A DNA stretch of 64,000 nucleotides from Gammaproteobacteria bacterium (lineage in GTDB: Bacteria; Pseudomonadota; Gammaproteobacteria; Steroidobacterales; Steroidobacteraceae): NCBI GenBank assembly GCA_021323735.1, contig JAJPKM010000006.1:62001-126000 (forward strand), in the 5' to 3' direction. This document shows, piece by piece, positions 8,071-18,335 of the stretch (positions within the stretch are counted from its first letter, which is position 1; the number at the start of each line of letters is the position of its first letter). The notes beneath the pieces are model-generated. The model did not search any database, was not told where the DNA came from, and saw only the letters and a list, made by a program, of their open reading frames with translations. The position numbers were made by a program, and so were the translations under genes.

Positions 8071-9294
8071 ATGGAACTGGGTCCAATCATCTCGGCGATG
8101 CGTCGCAATAAAGTGGGCGCCATCGTGGTCGGCGTACAGATGGCGATCACCCTGGCGATTCTGTGCAACGCGCTGTTCATCATCGAGCAGCGGGTCGCGC
8201 TCGGCAAAAGACCCACCGGTACCGATGAGGCAAACATCGTCGTGATCACCAATCAGTGGGCGGGCCATCCGACCGATCTGGCGGCCAAGCTGCAGGGGGA
8301 TTTGGCGGCGCTACGCTCGATGCCGGGTGTGGTGGATGCTTTTGCCAGCAATACCTATCCCCTGAGCAACGGTGGCTCGAGTTTGAATCTCAAGCTCAAT
8401 CCTGAGCAACGCGAATCGACGGCGCAGACCGCCTTGTACATCGCGGACGAGCATGGTCTTCAGACTCTGGGACTGAAGCTGATCGCCGGCCGAAATTTCA
8501 CCGCCGACGAAGTGCTGGACAGAATGCCCGGCACCAATGTCCCACCATCGGCCGTCATCGTCACACGAGCCTTGGCCGAAAAGCTGTTTCCCGGCAAAAA
8601 CGCGGCGGGACAGTCCGTGTACAGCGAATACCAAAAGACGCTGGCGCCCATCGTCGGCGTCGTGGACAAGCTGCAGGTGCCGTGGACGCAGGCCGGCGGT
8701 TTCGGCAGCAAATTCAACGACAGCTCGCTGCTCGAGCCCTACCGCCATGAGGCCCCGTACGGCTACTACTTGGTGCATGCACAACCGGGACAGGCCGTTG
8801 CGGTGATGAAGGCGGCGGAAAAGAGGCTGATCGAGGTAAACCGGGCGCGAGTATTGCAAAAGAGCCAGACGCTTACCGAGGCACGCGCCGAGGCCTATAA
8901 GGACGACCGCGGACTGGTGATCATTCTCGGCGTGGTTTGCGCCGCTCTCGTGGCCGTCACGGCATTCGGCATCGTGGGGTTGACGAGCTACTGGGTGGCG
9001 CAGCGTCGGCGCCAGATCGGCATCCGCCGGGCCTTGGGTGCGACGCGTACCGCCATCATTCGCTATTTCCAAACCGAAAACTTCCTGATCGCGGCGGTGG
9101 GATCCATCGGCGGCATCGGTTTGGCGCTTTCATTGAATCTGTGGATGGTCACCGCCTTCGAAATGGAACGCCTGGACACCCGCTATGCCTTGATCGGCGC
9201 CGTCTTCGTGCTGCTGCTGGGGCAGCTGGCCGTGCTGTGGCCGGCACTGAAAGCCGCATCCATTCCGCCCGCGCTGGCGACGCGGGCTGCCTGA
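8071..9294 (+). CDS. FtsX/MacB-type ABC permease, pair 1 subunit B
   Basis: A 407-residue permease with the same topology as subunit A but a shorter periplasmic domain: helix 1 at about 14-36, periplasmic MacB-type domain to about 275, then three helices. The coupling motif is SYWVAQRRRQIGIRRALGATR-like (VAQRRRQIGIRRALGATR). I start it at ATG 8071 (MELGPIISAMRRNK) because the B subunits of pairs 2 and 3 begin with MEL at the matching place; an in-frame GTG at 8065 is possible. A and B probably form a heterodimer around one ATPase dimer. The last 57 bases (9238-9294) are nearly identical to 11794-11850 in the second B gene. Confidence 0.9.
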   Translation: MELGPIISAMRRNKVGAIVVGVQMAITLAILCNALFIIEQRVALGKRPTGTDEANIVVITNQWAGHPTDLAAKLQGDLAALRSMPGVVDAFASNTYPLSNGGSSLNLKLNPEQRESTAQTALYIADEHGLQTLGLKLIAGRNFTADEVLDRMPGTNVPPSAVIVTRALAEKLFPGKNAAGQSVYSEYQKTLAPIVGVVDKLQVPWTQAGGFGSKFNDSSLLEPYRHEAPYGYYLVHAQPGQAVAVMKAAEKRLIEVNRARVLQKSQTLTEARAEAYKDDRGLVIILGVVCAALVAVTAFGIVGLTSYWVAQRRRQIGIRRALGATRTAIIRYFQTENFLIAAVGSIGGIGLALSLNLWMVTAFEMERLDTRYALIGAVFVLLLGQLAVLWPALKAASIPPALATRAA

Positions 9295-9307
9295 TGGGAG
9301 ATCCACC

Positions 9308-10627
9308 ATGTTTAGCTATTATCTGAACCTCGCCCTACGCAGCCTCAAACGCAATGTGGTGCTCACGATGTTGATGATCGCCGCCATCGGCGTCGGTATC
9401 GGCGCTTCGATGACCACGTTGACAATATTTCGCGCCATGGCTGCCGACCCCATCCCGAACAAGTCGCGGCAGTTGTTCGCGGTGCAGATCGACAATTGGG
9501 GTCCGTCGAAAAGCGGGGTGCAAACACCGGATGACAAGCTGCAACAGCAAGTCAGTTATACCGACGCCATGGGACTCATGAATGCCCATGCGGCGCTTCG
9601 TCAGACGGTGATGTACAGCACCGGATTTGCGCTGTCTCCGCCCAATCCGAATCTACGGCCATTTCAGGTCCCGGCTCGCGCGACCTACATGGATTTCTTC
9701 CCCATGTTCGAGGTACCGTTTCGATTCGGAACTCCCTGGACCCGTGAGGATGACGAAGGACGCGCACCCGTTGCGGTGATTTCGCGCGAACTCAACGACA
9801 AGGTTTTCGGCGGCGCGAATTCCGTCGGCAAGACGCTGAATCTCGACAAGCACGATTATCGCGTGGTGGGTGTGCTCGATCGCTGGCAACCCGTACCGAA
9901 ATTCTATGATCTTAACAACAACCAGTACGGAGAAATCGAGCAGGCATTCATCCCCTTCACGCGCGCCATCGAGAACCAGATGACGACCTGGGGTAACAAC
10001 AATTGCAGCCGCGATGCCGTGGCGCCAGGATGGGAGGGGCATCTGCATTCCGAATGCGTTTGGTTCCAGTTCTGGGCCGAGCTTCCCACCGCCGCCGATG
10101 CCGAGCGCTACCGCTACGTACTGAACAACTATGCCGCCGAGCAGCAGCGCCTGGGACGCTTCCACTGGGCTGCACACACTCGCCTGCGCGACGTACGCGA
10201 GTGGCTGGCCGATCAGCATGTCGTCACCGACGAAGCGCGCATCCTGGTGCTGGTGTCGTTCAGTTTCCTTCTGGTCTGTCTGTTGAATGCCATGGGCCTG
10301 ATGCTGGCCAAGATCATGGGACGAGCCGGGGACATCGGCGTGCGTCGTGCGCTTGGCGCCAATCGCCGCGCCATCTTCGGTCAATGCCTGATCGAGGCGG
10401 GGGTGATCGGATTTGCGGGTGGACTCGTGGGGCTGGCATTGACGGCGGCCGGCCTCCTGGGTCTGCGTGCGCTGTTGTCGGAACAGACCACCCGCCTGAC
10501 TCATCTGGGTTTCTGGGAGGTCGGTATCACGGTAGGGACAGCCGTCATAGCGACTACATTGGCGGGGCTGTACCCCACGTGGCGCGCCGCCCACATTCAA
10601 CCCGCTTGGCAACTCAAAGCTCAGTAG
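9308..10627 (+). CDS. FtsX/MacB-type ABC permease, pair 2 subunit A
   Basis: A 439-residue paralogue of the protein at 6742, identical in length and collinear throughout (for example both carry FRAMAADPIP, KSRQLFAVQIDNWGP and RRALGANRRAIF). Topology is the same: one N-terminal helix, a large periplasmic domain and three C-terminal helices with the GRAGDIGVRRALGANR coupling segment. GGGAG ahead of ATG 9308 serves as ribosome binding site. Differences cluster in the periplasmic domain (for example KSGVQTPDDKLQQ against KKGVSPGDKDNLQ), which is where substrate or adaptor specificity would be expected to diverge after duplication. Confidence 0.92.
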   Translation: MFSYYLNLALRSLKRNVVLTMLMIAAIGVGIGASMTTLTIFRAMAADPIPNKSRQLFAVQIDNWGPSKSGVQTPDDKLQQQVSYTDAMGLMNAHAALRQTVMYSTGFALSPPNPNLRPFQVPARATYMDFFPMFEVPFRFGTPWTREDDEGRAPVAVISRELNDKVFGGANSVGKTLNLDKHDYRVVGVLDRWQPVPKFYDLNNNQYGEIEQAFIPFTRAIENQMTTWGNNNCSRDAVAPGWEGHLHSECVWFQFWAELPTAADAERYRYVLNNYAAEQQRLGRFHWAAHTRLRDVREWLADQHVVTDEARILVLVSFSFLLVCLLNAMGLMLAKIMGRAGDIGVRRALGANRRAIFGQCLIEAGVIGFAGGLVGLALTAAGLLGLRALLSEQTTRLTHLGFWEVGITVGTAVIATTLAGLYPTWRAAHIQPAWQLKAQ

Positions 10628-10635
10628 GAAATGCC

Positions 10636-11850
10636 ATGGAACTAGTTCCCATACTCTCCGCCATGCGCCGCAATAAAGTCGGCGCCATCATCATTGTGGT
10701 GCAAATGGCGGTCACGCTTGCCATCCTATGCAACGCGCTATTCATCATCGAGCAGCGCATCGCCTGGAGCGAACGTCCGACGGGGGCGGATGAGCGCAAT
10801 GTTTTCGTCATTATCAATCAGTGGGTAGGCGATCCTACGAACCTCCCTGCGCTCCTACAGGCGGATCTCGCCGGGTTGCGCGCCCTGCCTGGCGTGATCG
10901 ACGCATTCGCCAGTAATTCCTTCCTTTTGAGCAACGGTGGATGGAGCTATGGGGTCGATCTGATGCCCGATCAAAAAGAGTCTACGGCCCAGGCCGCGCG
11001 GTACTTCACGGACGAACATGGCTTGCAATCACTGGGGCTCAAGTTGATCGCAGGTCGCAATTTCAACGCGGACGAAATCGCCGATTTGTTCGGTGTCAAC
11101 GACCAGACACCGGCCGTGTCCGTGATCATCACCAAGGCGCTGGCAGAGAAGCTGTTCCCGGGCAAGAGCGCATTGGGTCAATCCGTCTGGATCGCAAACC
11201 ACGCCGCCAACATCATCGGCATCGTCGACCGGCTGCAGGTGCCCTGGGTGGACCCCTCGGTCGCGAAGTTCAGCGACTATTCGATCCTCGAGCCGTTTCG
11301 GTACGTCGCGTCGGGCTTGTACTACATCGTGCGCACTCAACCGGGTCAGCTCGAGGCGGTTTTGAAGGCGGCGGAGAAAGAGCTTTTCGATCTCAATCGC
11401 GAGCGAGTGCTGGGAAAATCCCGGTCGCTCACCGAGGCGCGAGTCGAGGCCTATAAGGACGATCGGGGCCTCGCCGTGATTCTCGGTGTGGTCTGCGCGG
11501 CGCTGCTCGTGATCACCGCATTCGGCATCGTCGGGCTGACCAGCTATTGGGTGGCGCAGCGCCGCCGCCAGATCGGCATCCGCCGTGCACTCGGCGCCAC
11601 CCGGCATGCCATCGTCCGATACTTTCAGACGGAGAATCTGCTCATCGCGGGTGCCGGCGCGGCCATCGGTGTTGCCTTGGCGCTGTCGTTGAATCTGTGG
11701 ATGGTCAACGCCTTTGCGATGCAGCGGCTGCATGGCAGCTACCCCCTCGTCGGTGCCATCGTGGTGCTTATCCTGGGGCAGGCGGCTGTGCTTTGGCCGG
11801 CACTCAAAGCCGCATCCATTCCGCCCGAGCTGGCGACGCGGGCTGCTTGA
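10636..11850 (+). CDS. FtsX/MacB-type ABC permease, pair 2 subunit B
   Basis: A 404-residue B-type permease. The frame stays open far upstream (to 10003), but ATG 10636 is the right start: it gives MELVPILSAMRRNK, matching the other B subunits, and TAGGAA lies just before it. One N-terminal helix, a periplasmic domain and three C-terminal helices with the VAQRRRQIGIRRALGATR coupling motif. The carboxyl end (ALKAASIPPELATRAA) is almost the same as in pair 1, including at DNA level, so recombination or gene conversion between copies is plausible. Confidence 0.91.
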   Translation: MELVPILSAMRRNKVGAIIIVVQMAVTLAILCNALFIIEQRIAWSERPTGADERNVFVIINQWVGDPTNLPALLQADLAGLRALPGVIDAFASNSFLLSNGGWSYGVDLMPDQKESTAQAARYFTDEHGLQSLGLKLIAGRNFNADEIADLFGVNDQTPAVSVIITKALAEKLFPGKSALGQSVWIANHAANIIGIVDRLQVPWVDPSVAKFSDYSILEPFRYVASGLYYIVRTQPGQLEAVLKAAEKELFDLNRERVLGKSRSLTEARVEAYKDDRGLAVILGVVCAALLVITAFGIVGLTSYWVAQRRRQIGIRRALGATRHAIVRYFQTENLLIAGAGAAIGVALALSLNLWMVNAFAMQRLHGSYPLVGAIVVLILGQAAVLWPALKAASIPPELATRAA

Positions 11851-11868
11851 CGTAGGCGGGAGCAGGAA

Positions 11869-13182
11869 GTGTTCGGCTACTATTGTCGTCTGGGTTTACG
11901 CAGCCTGAAGCGCAACATGGTATTGACGGCGCTGATGATTGCCGCCATTGCCGTCGGCATAGGCGCCTGCATGACCACCCTCACGGTATTTCGGGCCATG
12001 TCGGGCGACCCCATTCCGCAGAAGTCCAGCCGCCTGTTCTCGGTGCAGATCGACAACTGGGGTCCGGACAAACACGCCGGTGGCGGCGCGGATCACCTGG
12101 AGTTTCAGTTGAGCTACATCGACGCCATGGGACTGATGAGGGCGCGTGCCGCCAAACACCAAAGCGCCATGTATGCAACGCGCCTGCCCCTGCGCCCGGC
12201 GGATGCGCGGCAAAAGCCGACCAAGGTATTCGTGCGGGCTGCCTTTACGGATTTCTTCCCGATGTTCGACGTGCCGTTCAAATTCGGCGCTCCGTGGAGC
12301 GCATCGGACGACGAAGCCCGTGCCGCGGTGGTGGTGCTCACCAAGGACACCAACGATCGGCTGTTCGGGGGCGCCAACAGCGTGGGCAAGACCATTCGCC
12401 TCGACAACGAGCCCTATACGATCACCGGTGTGCTGGACGACTGGCGGCTGCTACCGCGCTTCTACGACATCACTCTGCGTCCATTCGGCGACGGCGACGC
12501 GATTTTTCTGCCGTTCAACCGCGCCATCGACAAGCATATGGGCAACGTCGGCAGTACTCAATGCAACGGCGATGCCGACCCGGGCTGGGAAGGGCGTCTG
12601 AAGTCGGACTGCGTGTGGCTGCAATTCTGGGCGGAACTGCCCGGCGAAATCGACGTGCAGAAGTACCGCGCGTTTCTCGATAACTACGCCGCCGAGCAAC
12701 AGAAGATTGGCCGATTTCATTGGCCGCCGCACACCCAATTGCGTGATGTCATGCAATGGCTGCAATACATGAAAATCGTACCGAGCGAGGTGCGCATTCT
12801 GATCTTGGTTTCGTTTGGATTCTTGCTGGTCTGCCTGATGAATGCCATGGGCTTGATGCTGGCGAAGATCATGGGGCGCGCCGCCGATATCGGCGTGCGT
12901 CGTGCGCTGGGGGCGAGCCGCAAGGCCATATTCGGGCAATGCCTGATCGAGACCAGCATGATCGGGCTCGCCGGCGGATTGTTCGGGCTGCTGCTGACGG
13001 CAGCGGGGTTGTGGGCGGCGCGCTCCCTGTTGACCAAGGAGTTCGTGGCGCTGGCCCATCTTGATTGGGCGGATACGGGCATCACGGTGCTGCTGGCCGT
13101 ATCGGCGACGGTGCTGGCGGGGCTGTATCCCACGTGGCGCGCGGCGCATGTGCAGCCGGCCTGGCAACTCAAGACACGGTAG
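11869..13182 (+). CDS. FtsX/MacB-type ABC permease, pair 3 subunit A
   Basis: A 437-residue A-type permease starting at GTG 11869 (MFGYYCRLGLRSLKRN), aligned with the ATG starts of the other two A subunits; a GGGAG lies about 8 bases upstream. It keeps the fold and the GRAADIGVRRALGASR coupling segment, but its periplasmic domain differs more from pairs 1 and 2 (RAMSGDPIPQKSSRLFSVQID, then a distinct RLPLRPADARQKPTKVF stretch). This suggests the third pair is the oldest branch or has been adapted to another partner or substrate. Confidence 0.91.
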   Translation: MFGYYCRLGLRSLKRNMVLTALMIAAIAVGIGACMTTLTVFRAMSGDPIPQKSSRLFSVQIDNWGPDKHAGGGADHLEFQLSYIDAMGLMRARAAKHQSAMYATRLPLRPADARQKPTKVFVRAAFTDFFPMFDVPFKFGAPWSASDDEARAAVVVLTKDTNDRLFGGANSVGKTIRLDNEPYTITGVLDDWRLLPRFYDITLRPFGDGDAIFLPFNRAIDKHMGNVGSTQCNGDADPGWEGRLKSDCVWLQFWAELPGEIDVQKYRAFLDNYAAEQQKIGRFHWPPHTQLRDVMQWLQYMKIVPSEVRILILVSFGFLLVCLMNAMGLMLAKIMGRAADIGVRRALGASRKAIFGQCLIETSMIGLAGGLFGLLLTAAGLWAARSLLTKEFVALAHLDWADTGITVLLAVSATVLAGLYPTWRAAHVQPAWQLKTR

Positions 13183-13190
13183 GAAATCCG

Positions 13191-14408
13191 ATGGAACTTC
13201 GTCCCATTCTGTCCGCCATGCGCCGCAACAAGTTCGGCGCCCTTCTCATTGCCACCCAGATGGCGGTAACTCTGGCGTTCCTGGCCAACGCGCTCACCCT
13301 GGTCGAACAGCGCATCGCGTGGAGCGACCGGCCTACCGGCATGGCCGAAGCGGATGCCTTCGTGGTGCATACCGAAACCGTGGACCACCCCGATGATCTC
13401 GCCGCGCGCCAAGAGCGGGACATCGCGGGCTTGCGCGCGCTTCCAGGCGTGGTGGATGCCTACACCACGGACATGTATCCCCTGGAAGGAGGCGGATGGA
13501 CGGAAACGGTCAATTTGACTCCCGATCAAAAGACTCCCACGGCATTTGCGTCGCATTACATGGGGGATGAACATGCCTTGCATACGCTGGGACTCAAACT
13601 GATTGCCGGCCGGAATTTCTCCGCCGATGAAATCGCGAATCGCACGGACAACGACGTGCCGCGGACCAGCGGCTACATCGTGACGAAGTCGCTGGCGGCA
13701 AAGCTCTTCCCGAATGGCGATGCGCTCGGCAAGCCGATTTTCGTCGAGACCAACAATCCCGCACCCATCATCGGCATCGTGGATCGTTTGCAAGGACCTT
13801 TCACCATTGCCACGGGGCTGTTCAGTACGTTTGCCGAGAACTCGGTCCTATCGCCTTATCGGCTGATCGGCGAGAGCAGCGTATACATGGTGCGTGCGCA
13901 GCCCGGCCAGCGTGATGCCGTCATGAAATCGGCCGAGGCCAAGCTCTTCGCTCTGGACGAGAATCGAATACTGAAATTCCGGTCGATGCAAGAAGTTCGC
14001 GCCGATGCCTATCGCGGCGAACATGGTCTCATTGTGCTGCTCAGCGCCATCTGCATCGCGTTGCTCATCGTCACGGCATTCGGCATCATCGGTCTCACCA
14101 GCTACTGGGTGGCGCAGCGCCGGCAGCAGATCGGCATTCGCCGCGCACTGGGTGCCACTCGCCAGGCCATCGTGCGCTACTTCCAAACCGAGAACTTCAT
14201 GATTGCCGCGGCGGGCGCCGCGGTCGGCATCGCATTCGCCATCGCATTGAATCTTTGGATGGTTCGCAGCTTCGAAATGGTGCGCATGGACAGCAGCCGC
14301 GCCCTCGTCGGTGCCCTCGTGATCCTGGTGCTCGGGCAGTTTGCGGTGATATGGCCGGCGCTGCGCGCGGCATCCATTCCTCCTGCTCTGGCGACCCGCG
14401 GCGGGTGA
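13191..14408 (+). CDS. FtsX/MacB-type ABC permease, pair 3 subunit B
   Basis: A 405-residue B-type permease beginning at ATG 13191 (MELRPILSAMRRNKFGA), with TAGGAAA just upstream; the frame is open earlier but homology fixes this start. Same four-helix topology; the coupling motif reads VAQRRQQIGIRRALGATR. As with its A partner, the periplasmic part is the most divergent of the three B subunits (YPLEGGGWTETVNLTPDQK). It is followed by 86 bases without a gene before the regulator. Confidence 0.91.
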   Translation: MELRPILSAMRRNKFGALLIATQMAVTLAFLANALTLVEQRIAWSDRPTGMAEADAFVVHTETVDHPDDLAARQERDIAGLRALPGVVDAYTTDMYPLEGGGWTETVNLTPDQKTPTAFASHYMGDEHALHTLGLKLIAGRNFSADEIANRTDNDVPRTSGYIVTKSLAAKLFPNGDALGKPIFVETNNPAPIIGIVDRLQGPFTIATGLFSTFAENSVLSPYRLIGESSVYMVRAQPGQRDAVMKSAEAKLFALDENRILKFRSMQEVRADAYRGEHGLIVLLSAICIALLIVTAFGIIGLTSYWVAQRRQQIGIRRALGATRQAIVRYFQTENFMIAAAGAAVGIAFAIALNLWMVRSFEMVRMDSSRALVGALVILVLGQFAVIWPALRAASIPPALATRGG

Positions 14409-14494
14409 GGGGGCGCGTGATTCGGTGTCTTGGGACTTGGTATCTGCGTTTCTCGGCGGATGTGATTCTGCTTCACACCCGTTAACATGTCCTT

Positions 14495-15841
<1,347 letters not shown>

Positions 15842-15848
15842 GGATATC

Positions 15849-17174
15849 GTGAGCCTCAAGGCCAAGTTGACCCTGCTGTTGCTCGGCATTGTGGGCACTA
15901 CCGCCGCGATCGCCGCGCTTGCTGCGCGCCTATTCGGTAACGCGCTGCTCGGCTGGGTGCTCATCGTGGCGGTGGCGCTGCCGTCCGTGCTGTGGCTGTC
16001 CTCGCGGGTCATGCGTCCCATCCAGCAATTGCTGCGGGCCCTGTCGGGCACGGTGGCGAGCTACCGGGAGGGAGACTTCAGCCGGTCCTTGGTGGCCGAT
16101 CGGGACGATGAGCTCGGCGAACTGATGACGGCGCTCAATGACCTGGCGGGGGCCATGCGACAGCAGCGCGCCCACCTGGTGCAGCGCGAGCTGTTGCTCG
16201 ACACGGTGATGCAGAATTCGCCGGTCGCGCTTGTGTTGGTCGATGCCAACGATCGCATCGCATATGCCAATATCGCTTCGCGCCACCTGCTGAGCGGCGG
16301 GCGCAGCCTCCAGGGTTTGAGATTCAAGGACGCTTTGATCCGGGCGCCGGCGGCGGTACGGCGCGCAGCTGACGAAGCGGGCGACACCTTGTTCTCGGCG
16401 GAGATCGACGGAGTCGAGGAGACGTTCCACTTGTCGCAGCGCTCCTTCATCCTGCAAGGGCGCACCTTCCGGCTGTATCTTTTGAAACGACTGACGCGAG
16501 AGCTGTCCCGACAGGAAGTATCCACGTGGAAGAAGCTCATTCGCGTATTGAGCCACGAACTCAACAACTCCCTAGGACCGTTGTCGTCGCTGGCACACTC
16601 CGGCGCCGAAATCGCGCGGCGTGCGGACTATGGGTCGTTGCCCGCGGTTTTCTCCGCGATCGCGGAACGCGCCGCACACCTGCATGAATTCGTGAGCGGC
16701 TACGCCGCCTTCGCCAAACTGCCGGCGCCCCGGCCGCAAGCCGTGCAGTGGGCTTCCTTCGTCGCGGACCTGAAGGGTCAGCAGCCATTTGCGGTGGCCG
16801 CACCGCTGCCCGAGTTGCCCGGCTGGTTCGATCGCGTGCAGGTCGAGCAAGCCCTCATCAATCTACTCAAGAACGCGCACGAGGCGGGTGGCCCGGCGGC
16901 GGACGTGGAACTGTCGATCGTCTGCGCCAGCCACCATCAACACATCGAGGTGCGCGACCGAGGCGCAGGGATGAGCCAGACCGTGCTGGCTCAGGCCTTG
17001 CTGCCCTTTTACTCCACCAAGCGCAGCGGCACCGGCTTAGGGTTGGCCCTGGCCCGCGAGATCGCGGAGGCCCATGGCGGCCGGATCCAATTGGCGAACC
17101 GCGAGGGCGGAGGACTCATCGTTGCGCTGGACTTGCCGTGGAGAGCCGATGCAGTGGATGCTACAGTGTCATGA
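15849..17174 (+). CDS. Sensor histidine kinase (NtrY-like) partner of the sigma54 regulator
   Basis: A 441-residue kinase from GTG 15849, with GAGGA close upstream at the end of the regulator gene. Two membrane helices (about 5-29 and 33-55) are separated by only a few residues, so it has no periplasmic sensor domain. A HAMP-like region (55-108), a PAS-like domain (118-210), the phospho-acceptor H236 in VLSHELNNSLGPL, and an ATPase domain with NLLKNAHEAGG, DRGAGM and TGLGLALAREI complete it. This intramembrane design recalls kinases that sense activity of an associated transporter; whether this one does so is inference. Confidence 0.92.
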   Translation: MSLKAKLTLLLLGIVGTTAAIAALAARLFGNALLGWVLIVAVALPSVLWLSSRVMRPIQQLLRALSGTVASYREGDFSRSLVADRDDELGELMTALNDLAGAMRQQRAHLVQRELLLDTVMQNSPVALVLVDANDRIAYANIASRHLLSGGRSLQGLRFKDALIRAPAAVRRAADEAGDTLFSAEIDGVEETFHLSQRSFILQGRTFRLYLLKRLTRELSRQEVSTWKKLIRVLSHELNNSLGPLSSLAHSGAEIARRADYGSLPAVFSAIAERAAHLHEFVSGYAAFAKLPAPRPQAVQWASFVADLKGQQPFAVAAPLPELPGWFDRVQVEQALINLLKNAHEAGGPAADVELSIVCASHHQHIEVRDRGAGMSQTVLAQALLPFYSTKRSGTGLGLALAREIAEAHGGRIQLANREGGGLIVALDLPWRADAVDATVS

Positions 17175-17208
17175 TATGCGGACTGCCGCGCCTGAATCTT
17201 AAGCTCAC

Positions 17209-17913
17209 ATGGGTGTTATCTACGTCGTTCGCCACGGTCAGGCGGCTTTCGGTACCGATCATTATGACCGCCTGACCGAGATCGGCTTTACGCAGGCTCG
17301 GCTTCTGGGCGCCTACTTTGCCCGGCGCAACATTCGATTCGACGCGGTGTTCACCGGCACGCTGCGGCGGCAGGCCGAGACAGCGCAAGGCATTTTCGAG
17401 GGCCACTCCGAACTCGCATCGCAGTCTTTGCAGCTTTCGCCGGAAATCTTTCCGGGGCTCGACGAATACAAACCCGAGGCGGTCATGATGGCGCTGACCG
17501 GCACTGCTCCGGTACCCGTACCGGCCGCCGCTCGGCGCGACCCAGTGGTGGTGCGCGAACACTTTCGGGTTCTGCGTGAGGCGCTTCTCGCCTGGGCCGA
17601 AGACCGAACCCAGCCGGAAGGCATGCCCCACTGGCAGGCGTTTCAGGATGGCGCCGTGGCGGCGCTCATCGAGGCGCGCCAGCGGTTACCCGACGGTCAC
17701 GTGCTCATCGTCAGTTCCGGTGGTCCCATTGCCGCCATGGTGGCCGGCGCCTTGAACGCGCCCCCGGCGAGTGCCGTCGAGTTGAATCTGCGTATTCGCA
17801 ACAGCTCGCTTACCGAGTTTGCCTCGACGCCGCGCCGCCATCACCTCGTGAACTTCAATGGCCTGCCCCATCTCGATACGCATCCTGACTCGACACTGAC
17901 GACCTACGCCTAG
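17209..17913 (+). CDS. Histidine phosphatase family protein
   Basis: A 234-residue cytosolic protein of the phosphoglycerate-mutase-like histidine phosphatase superfamily. The N-terminal catalytic RHG motif is at 8-10 (VVRHGQAAFG), followed by LTEIGFTQARLLG. The second catalytic histidine, usually in an S-H-G-G context near the C-terminus, appears as IVSSGGPIAAM, so that histidine is missing; I believe other members share this variant. Substrate unknown. It starts 35 bases after the kinase gene, in the same direction, and is convergent with the SnoaL-like gene, 27 bases away. Confidence 0.85.
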   Translation: MGVIYVVRHGQAAFGTDHYDRLTEIGFTQARLLGAYFARRNIRFDAVFTGTLRRQAETAQGIFEGHSELASQSLQLSPEIFPGLDEYKPEAVMMALTGTAPVPVPAAARRDPVVVREHFRVLREALLAWAEDRTQPEGMPHWQAFQDGAVAALIEARQRLPDGHVLIVSSGGPIAAMVAGALNAPPASAVELNLRIRNSSLTEFASTPRRHHLVNFNGLPHLDTHPDSTLTTYA

Positions 17914-17940
17914 GAGCAGGGCCGGCGCGCGGTTCGCAGT

Positions 17941-18324
17941 TCAGCGCGGCGCGAAGAATTCGGTGTAAACCTGGATGCTGTCCTCGTTGAGCTGCGCCAC
18001 ATCGACCAGTTCCGTCGGGACCGTCACCCCGGTGACCTTGGAGTAGATGTCCGCCCGCCAGTGCGCAACCGCTCGCGGCCATTCCACCGTGAGGCTCAGC
18101 AGTTGATAGTGGGTGATTCTGAAAACCTTGACCATCATCGAGAGCCAAGGCCGAAATTCGGCCACGCCATTCGCGCGAATGGCGATCGACTTGTCGGCGC
18201 TGGCACCCAAGATCTCGAATCGACCATGATTTGCGAAGACGCGGCACATACCGGACAGATCGCCGGCCACCCGGGCCGCATGCAGTTGTTCGATCAATCG
18301 CTGCGCCATGATGCGCTCGGACAC
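17941..18324 (-). CDS. SnoaL-like / NTF2-fold protein
   Basis: A 127-residue small protein with the look of the SnoaL/nuclear-transport-factor-2 fold: an N-terminal helix (AQRLIEQLHAARVAGDLSGMCRVF), then alternating strands (GRFEIL, VEFRPW-like, VAHWRADIYSKVTG). Such proteins serve as small cyclases, isomerases, dehydratases or ligand-binding proteins, often in secondary metabolism. It is the last gene of a minus-strand run: acyl-CoA dehydrogenase-like, carrier-protein ligase, esterase, this gene; it starts 11 bases after the esterase stop. An internal ATG six codons in is an alternative start. Function within the pathway is unknown. Confidence 0.7.
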   Translation of the reverse strand: MSERIMAQRLIEQLHAARVAGDLSGMCRVFANHGRFEILGASADKSIAIRANGVAEFRPWLSMMVKVFRITHYQLLSLTVEWPRAVAHWRADIYSKVTGVTVPTELVDVAQLNEDSIQVYTEFFAPR

Positions 18325-18335
18325 GTTCGTTCTCC

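Noticed and set aside
14409-14494. A second sigma54 promoter before the response-regulator gene (TTGGGAC...TGCG)
   Set aside because: The GG-to-GC spacing does not equal 10 in any alignment, so I do not support a separate sigma54 start here.
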